Shown piece after piece: positions 10,584 through 15,855 of a stretch of 15,855 bases of DNA. The notes beneath the pieces were generated by a model. The model was not told the origin of the DNA. It searched no databases and saw nothing but the letters and a program-made list of their open reading frames with translations. This DNA is from Galdieria sulphuraria (Eukaryota > Rhodophyta > Bangiophyceae > Galdieriales > Galdieriaceae), in assembly GCF_000341285.1 (NCBI RefSeq), contig NW_005178398.1, positions 1 through 15,855 on the forward strand, in the 5' to 3' direction. Positions within the stretch are counted from its first letter, which is position 1, and every line of letters begins with the position of its first letter. Position numbers and translations under genes: made by a program.

Positions 10584-12815
10584 AAAGATATACAAGAAAG
10601 CAAACTATAAAAAGTACAAAGCTACTTTAGGAACGAGATAACTCCAAGAGGGCTATTATCTCTTCCAATATAAAAAAAAGGCAAAACTTTTAAAAGCTCA
10701 GCAAATTCAAAGAACGATTTGTTCAGCTCCAGTTGAGTCCTATTCTTCTTCCATTCTCAACCATCAGCTCGTTGAATAAGTGAGTCACTATACAAAAGTT
10801 TCTTGCGTTAGGCACTTGGAAGAAGACTCTTGCGAAATATAACCTGATGGGTACACTAATAGAGGCTTCCTTTTGGATATTGGTAACGAGAATCAAAGAC
10901 AACCCAACGTTTCGTATAAAAAGCGGGTCTATCAATAGAAGGAATGTTCATTTCTACTAGGGACAAGTCAAACTTGAAAAAGAAGAGAAACGCTGTTTTA
11001 TCCAAGTTGCTCTACAGCGAATAAAAATGTCGTCAACTCGCAAACAATATTCAGCAGAATAAGATAAAACAATTTATCTGATTCCTTTGTTGAGTCAAAT
11101 CTCAAATTTATATTGTGATTGTTATCCAAACCGGTAAAGGTCTTGTTCTTTTAAATATACTCGATTAATTTCGTCTATTAGTAAAAAAGAATATAAATGT
11201 AGAAATAATGGAAAAATAAGAATCTTTCATCTCTTCTTGGCAAAGTAAAAAGGAAAGATGAATCTTGAAATATATGTGCAGGGAGAAGCAAAAGCATCAC
11301 CACTTTTACTGTTGTTATACTATTGAAAACTCTCAACAAGTTCTTTACGTGGAGAACGAACCAATAGCCTTGAATCGTTTGAGGTTCGATCCTCCTTATC
11401 GTAAGTAGTTTATGTACGAATTTGTGTATAGACAAAAGTATTCCCAACCTTTGGTCAGTTTTTTGTTGTAGCCTTGTCCTCTCTATACTTTCCAATTCTA
11501 GAGTTGAGTATACAATTTATTCTTCTTTATAACTCGTAATCGAAAAAAGACTGCTCCTTGAGCGTAATTTGCATAGAAGGAAAGGTTCTATCTCTCACAT
11601 TGCAAGCCAAACAGAGTAATTGTCATTGAAATTGGAAAATGACAATTTTACACCTTTTATGCAGTTTTCCTTCATTTTGAGTGACCAACAAAGAAAGGTT
11701 CTCAGATCGAGAACGAGTCAAAAACTGGTTGTAGCAAAACCGTTCTTGATTTGTAATCAAAATAGCGTCACAAGTAGTTTGAAATTTACCTTGCAGAGAC
11801 AAGATTGATCAAACTCAACTCTTTGAAAAGGCACAGTGTCGATAGTTAGTTGAACAGGAACTTTGTTACAACACTATTTTTCTCCTTTCACAACATTACT
11901 ATGCTGTGAGATTAGTTGTATCTAGCACATTTATTATTAAAGCAGCTTTTTCCAAGTCTCCAAGTAAAATATTTTCTTTCATAAAACTCACTACAAGATA
12001 CTACACCTCCAGTAGAAATGAGACAATACATAGCAATTCTTCTCATCACAGTCCAATTGGAAATTACACAATAGTTTAAAAGGGGCCAGTGTTGTTAAGG
12101 CTTTGAACTTGGTTAGGTTTACTTCTGAAACTTTTCCGACTTTAATTTCCAACTCATTTGTTGTTTTAGTTGGACAAGTGGATTTCTATTATCTACGTTT
12201 CTTTTTTAAGCCTTGCAGTTCATTCCTTTATAAAAATCCTTCGAGTCGTCTTGAGCTCTGAGTTCCGGATAGACTGTAGTATCTTTTTGATATGTACAAC
12301 ATTGACTATCTATTTGAATTTTACATACTTTATGCAAGACTTGTTGTTGTTTCACTTCTGGTCTTGTATGGAAATTTGTGAGCTGTATTGTCAAGAAAAG
12401 AGCAAAGACAAAGGAGTTTAAGCTGTTGTTGAGTTTCACTACATTACCCAATTAGTTGTCTCGCAAGTTCATTTAGATTTAGTTTTTACTGATAATTGTT
12501 ACAGAGCATTTTTGCGTATTTATTAGCAGTTGACAGTCTAGTCTTGTAGTCGGTCGTTGAGAATCAGTCTTTGGGTTAATATTTCAAAGATGTCTTTCAA
12601 GAAACCAGTTAGACACTTAGTTGAGTGTTTTGGTCAGTATAAAGAGTTACTTTCCGTATGATAGTTTTTGTCTTTTATGTGACTTCTTTCAAGATGGAAA
12701 ATTTGGTCTGTAACTCTGCAACAGGTTTTATAGTGTAAACGAACGATATTCGCACTCTTTGTAAAATTCATTCCTTTTCCAGAATAGCAAAGGAAAGTCT
12801 CGAGTCCATCATTGC
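10584..12815. repeat. Long direct repeat, copy B
   Basis: This is the second copy of the repeat, in the same orientation as 1-2211. Copy A is cut by the window edge, so the true left limit of the homology may lie left of 10584. B differs from A by scattered substitutions, several indels in the middle third, and an extra 47 bases near the right end, within an intron-like segment at 12725-12782. Two open stretches kept in frame in both copies (10723-10935 and 11178-11495, minus) have no ATG at the head and diverge as neutral DNA would, so I do not call them genes. The right boundary is sharp at 12815. Confidence 0.9.
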
Positions 12816-13718
12816 ATATTTTTAATGGCTGTTTTTATTGTCGAGCGTTTATATCAATTCTCTATTGATACTTTGAAATATTATGGATGGGGGGCTTTAG
12901 ATAACGAAAACTGAATAAACTTGTATTTTGAAAGCAAGGGAAAAGTTTTCAGTTCAAAGTATGCTCAACTTGTTGGGAACCATGAAATAAAGCAAGCAAA
13001 AGGACACTGTTGAAAATCTTGGTTGTGTTCACCTGGGTAAAATGTTGTGACAATGGCGATTGTAGCTATTAGTCCGTTTTGAGAAACGCCTTTGTTTTTA
13101 TGAATTACTGGTTTTACCGAAGGTGAAAGATGTTTAAAAGGATATGTAAGTCATAAGAGTCATAGTGGTGAAGCCAGTATTGATAGTGTTTTTGAAAGGC
13201 ATCTATTGCAAATCGTCTTTGGTCCATAGTACAGTTGGAAAGGAGGGTAACATTAGTAGTACGGTGTGAATGGGAAACAAGGCGACTTGTGTATAACAGT
13301 ATTTGCATGCCAAGAGTGCTGCTGATCTGCTTTTCTTTTCTACACACTAAAGGTCGTTCTGTTGAAAATAGTGGTAGTTGTAGCTGTCAAAAAGCGAAAA
13401 AGAGACTTCACATTTTGTGCAAACAGCTTGCGTTTGGATAGTATACAAAGTAGCTCTGAAAGAAACTCACGAAGGATTGGTTGAACTTCAACAATATTAC
13501 ACGAGTGCAAACATTGATGTCATCGTGTCCGACTAGAGTTTTGGTTTGACTCTGAAAATAAAGTCCAACTTTTAGTAGATAATTCCTAGAAAGCATACGC
13601 AGACGAACAAAGTGGTTTGCACATTTGACACGAACCTAAAACATTTTTCTACTATCGCAGCAAAATCAAACCACTCGCCACTACTTGAAATTCAACCAGA
13701 ACAGCAACAACAACAAAT
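12816..13718. other. Region between repeat B and the 158-codon frame; no convincing gene
   Basis: This is unique sequence with only chance-length open stretches on both strands (about 13114-13390 minus and 13235-13441 plus overlap in antisense). The last bases carry a CAA-rich run (about 13702-13716) directly before the ATG at 13719, which resembles a typical unstructured eukaryotic leader. I see no tRNA, repeat or mobile-element motif. Confidence 0.5.
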
Positions 13719-14195
13719 ATGAGCCCAAGCCTACTAAAGTATGGCATAGTCATCAAGTCTACAAAGAGAATGACTTGTGTTTCTATCTTTTACTGTTTTC
13801 TTCGTTGTTGGCTTGAGTGGACAATTGCAATTGTTTTACTTACTTGGAATTGTAAAATGACAGCAACGACAATAACAACAAGACAAAGTTATAGTGTATT
13901 GGTTAGTGGTACATGGAATATTAATAATAGTTTTTGTCATAAAAGTACGAATTTGACCTATTTTTTACCATACAAGAAAATTGCATTGTTGACTCTACAA
14001 AAGAAAAAGGCATTATTTGCACACTTACGACTATTCCTGTACCTCACTATCAGTAGGACTACATACGGTCCTGATTTTGAACAACAAGTAGAGTATCGAG
14101 TTGCTTTACTGGTCGATTTTCGATTTTGCTTGTATCTGTTTGAGACTAATCTTTATCTTTTGATTCTTGAAACGAACTTATTTGTTATCTCATGA
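13719..14195 (+). CDS. Hypothetical protein or exon, 158 codons
   Basis: An ATG-started frame whose start is preceded by a CAA-rich leader (CAACAACAACAAAT before ATG). With stops expected about every 14 codons at this composition, my rough estimate is that a 158-codon frame would arise by chance in a window this size only a few percent of the time. Residues 19-44 form one hydrophobic, possibly membrane-spanning segment. The rest is basic and rich in Leu, Phe, Tyr and Thr. A TWNIN tetrad-like motif (residues 69-73) faintly recalls the first strand of endonuclease/exonuclease/phosphatase proteins, but no later motif of that family follows, so I do not assign it. It may be one exon of a spliced gene or a chance frame. 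Confidence 0.35.
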   Translation: MSPSLLKYGIVIKSTKRMTCVSIFYCFLRCWLEWTIAIVLLTWNCKMTATTITTRQSYSVLVSGTWNINNSFCHKSTNLTYFLPYKKIALLTLQKKKALFAHLRLFLYLTISRTTYGPDFEQQVEYRVALLVDFRFCLYLFETNLYLLILETNLFVIS

Positions 14196-15855
14196 TAGTA
14201 TGATGAAGCAACTAGTCGTCATTTCTTTCCGAAAAACATCGACGTACAACCTGTCAGAAGCTTTTTTCATTGGAAATCCCGAACACAAAGAATCTCTTTG
14301 TCCCGTGATAGTTGTTTTGCATTTGTAGAAATGTGTAACTCCAAGTGATCAATTCGAGACAATCTAGTCAGGTGAATCAAGTAATCTTTGACAAGTGAAC
14401 TTGCAGTATCATGAAAGTGTACAACATACTGTCTTATGTGATCTAGAATCTACTACTGATTTATCTTGATACATTGTAATGTTCTTATGTCGAAACTAAA
14501 CCTTTTGACTATTTATGCTTCAGAACAATTCCATCTTACTTGTTTTTACCCTAAGACCAGCTTGATATGAAGTTAGTCATCTAGTCGATAAGGATAAGAT
14601 AATAACTCTATTTCGTTTTTTCTCTTCATTATCGGCGTAATTGTAGAATGGTGAAGATCCTGTTCTTTAGAGTTGCAACATGTTCTAAATACAGTTGAAT
14701 GCTCATTGTACAAGAAAAGGAATGAAGATGATAAAAAGTAGTATCCAAAGACTGCGGTATGATGTAAATTCAAAGAAAGAATCAACTAGATTTCAGTCAA
14801 AGTTCTGTACAAACGATCTATTGGAAATAGAAATTGAACTTGTCCTAGTAAGACCTACTGGTTGTTTTCCTTATTCTTATGAATTGTTATAAAAGACAAA
14901 AATTTATGTTTTACATAGTATATATTTTTCGATTGAATAATATAGAAAGGTTAGTTGAAAGATCTTCAAGGAAAAGAAGTAAATCAATACTTCCCTGGCT
15001 TCACAGGGTTAAAATATCAGACATATGATTTATAGATTTTGAGGTTGATCCTCACAAAAAGCAGAATCAATTCTGTGATTTTTACACAAGTAGCAGCAAA
15101 ACATAAATTGATAGTCATGTTCTAACTTCAGGACTTTTATTGTATCCTTTGTTGCTTGAACTTTTTTTACAACCTTTGGTGGTTTTCATTCCCTCTTAAT
15201 CTTGGACTATTACCACAATTGATTCAAGTGATAAATGACAATGTATTTATGCCCTACCAATACCTTGTTTCTGTTGATGAGTTGAATTTGAATCTAATTT
15301 CAGAGTGATACCCGAAACAATTCAGGTTACAGCTGTATTGAAGGAAGTAATAATCACTTGCTTTAGAGTACTCTGAATCTTACCACTTCTAGTTAAATCT
15401 CAACAGGAAGAGAAAGTCACTTTTATTTCTTCTTTATCAACGTAACAAGAAACTGGTTACTGTTTTATATTACTTGAATTGTATACTGAATTCAATGATT
15501 TACTGTTCATTGGAAAGAAAGTAAGATATCTCTTGATACTGCTCATTTAAAATGACATTTTGTGCAAGAGTTAGTCATTTGTTGATTACCAGTCGAATAT
15601 CTCATCAAGAAGAAATTCTGTCTCATAAGTAAATGAAATGTCCTCTATGGTTGATTCAACTTTTGAATTCTTAGAGATTATACTGAATCTATAGAACGAA
15701 TTAAACCCTATCCCGAGAAAAACGATTTTCCATATAGTACTAGTATTAGTGTTATTACTAAAGATACAGAGGACTAGGGAGATGAAGACTTGGTTGAGAA
15801 AAACATGGTAGTGTTTGATTGTCCAATTATTCCTCCGCGATACTTGCACTCTATT
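14196..15855. other. Right-end region; no convincing gene
   Basis: AT-rich sequence with only short open stretches. The largest, on the minus strand at 15586-15849, has no ATG at its head, ends in an acidic EIFDW and could be a 3' exon of a gene entering from beyond the window, but its length is at chance level. A plus-strand stretch around 14695-14892 is similar. A small GAGG/CCTC hairpin lies at 15041-15053. No RNA gene, repeat or mobile element is recognised. Confidence 0.5.

Noticed and set aside
10723-10935. Open stretch kept in frame in both repeat copies (also 138-353)
   Set aside because: No ATG at its head in either copy. Between copies I count 6 amino-acid-changing and 2 silent substitutions plus a 3-base deletion, the ratio expected without protein selection.
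11381-11394. T-arm-like GAGGTTCGATCCTC, possible tRNA
   Set aside because: Only a 4-bp stem with a 6-base loop forms, no acceptor, D or anticodon arms fit upstream, and copy A does not preserve the loop.
11178-11495. 105-codon minus-strand open stretch in repeat B
   Set aside because: It lacks an ATG at its head, its length is at chance level, and the same frame in copy A has an internal TAG and many amino-acid changes.
12887-12894. ATGGGGGG resembling a unit of cyanidiophyte-type telomere repeat
   Set aside because: A single isolated unit; the same octamer also occurs inside the ATPase coding region (9279-9286), so it is not a telomeric array.

Overview
The window looks like nuclear DNA from a small, AT-rich eukaryotic genome. 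The evidence is a 46-base spliceosomal intron (GT..AG) in a sugar-porter gene, main reading frames that begin at ATG without a bacterial ribosome-binding site, long intergenic stretches, and no operon-like packing. GC is in the mid 30s percent by hand count. The combination of short introns, a monosaccharide-type MFS porter and a Crinkler/RHS-like ATPase fits a unicellular red alga of the Galdieria type. That assignment is inference from gene style, not from a marker gene, and another protist is possible.

Layout. Bases 1-2211 are the truncated left copy (A) of a long diverged direct repeat whose second copy (B) lies at 10584-12815. Between the copies are two well-supported protein genes, both on the minus strand: a two-exon sugar transporter of 534 residues (4996 to 3346) and an intronless 708-residue P-loop ATPase (9458 to 7332) whose C-terminus looks like a PD-(D/E)xK nuclease fold, as in Crinkler (CRN) and retrotransposon-hot-spot (RHS) proteins. 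The gaps 2212-3345, 4997-7331 and 9459-10583 hold no convincing gene. To the right of copy B, a 158-codon ATG-started frame at 13719-14195 (+) is longer than chance would readily give but matches nothing I recognise. The remainder to 15855 shows only chance-length frames.

How the parts relate. The two firm genes share orientation but are 2.3 kb apart with different apparent roles, solute uptake and an ATPase/nuclease-like protein, so I see no sign that they form one pathway. The flanking long repeats make the interval a candidate for unequal recombination or gene-family shuffling. The GC-rich island around the ATPase's Walker A region hints at sequence exchange within that family. I found no rRNA, tRNA, CRISPR array, complete transposon or telomeric array.
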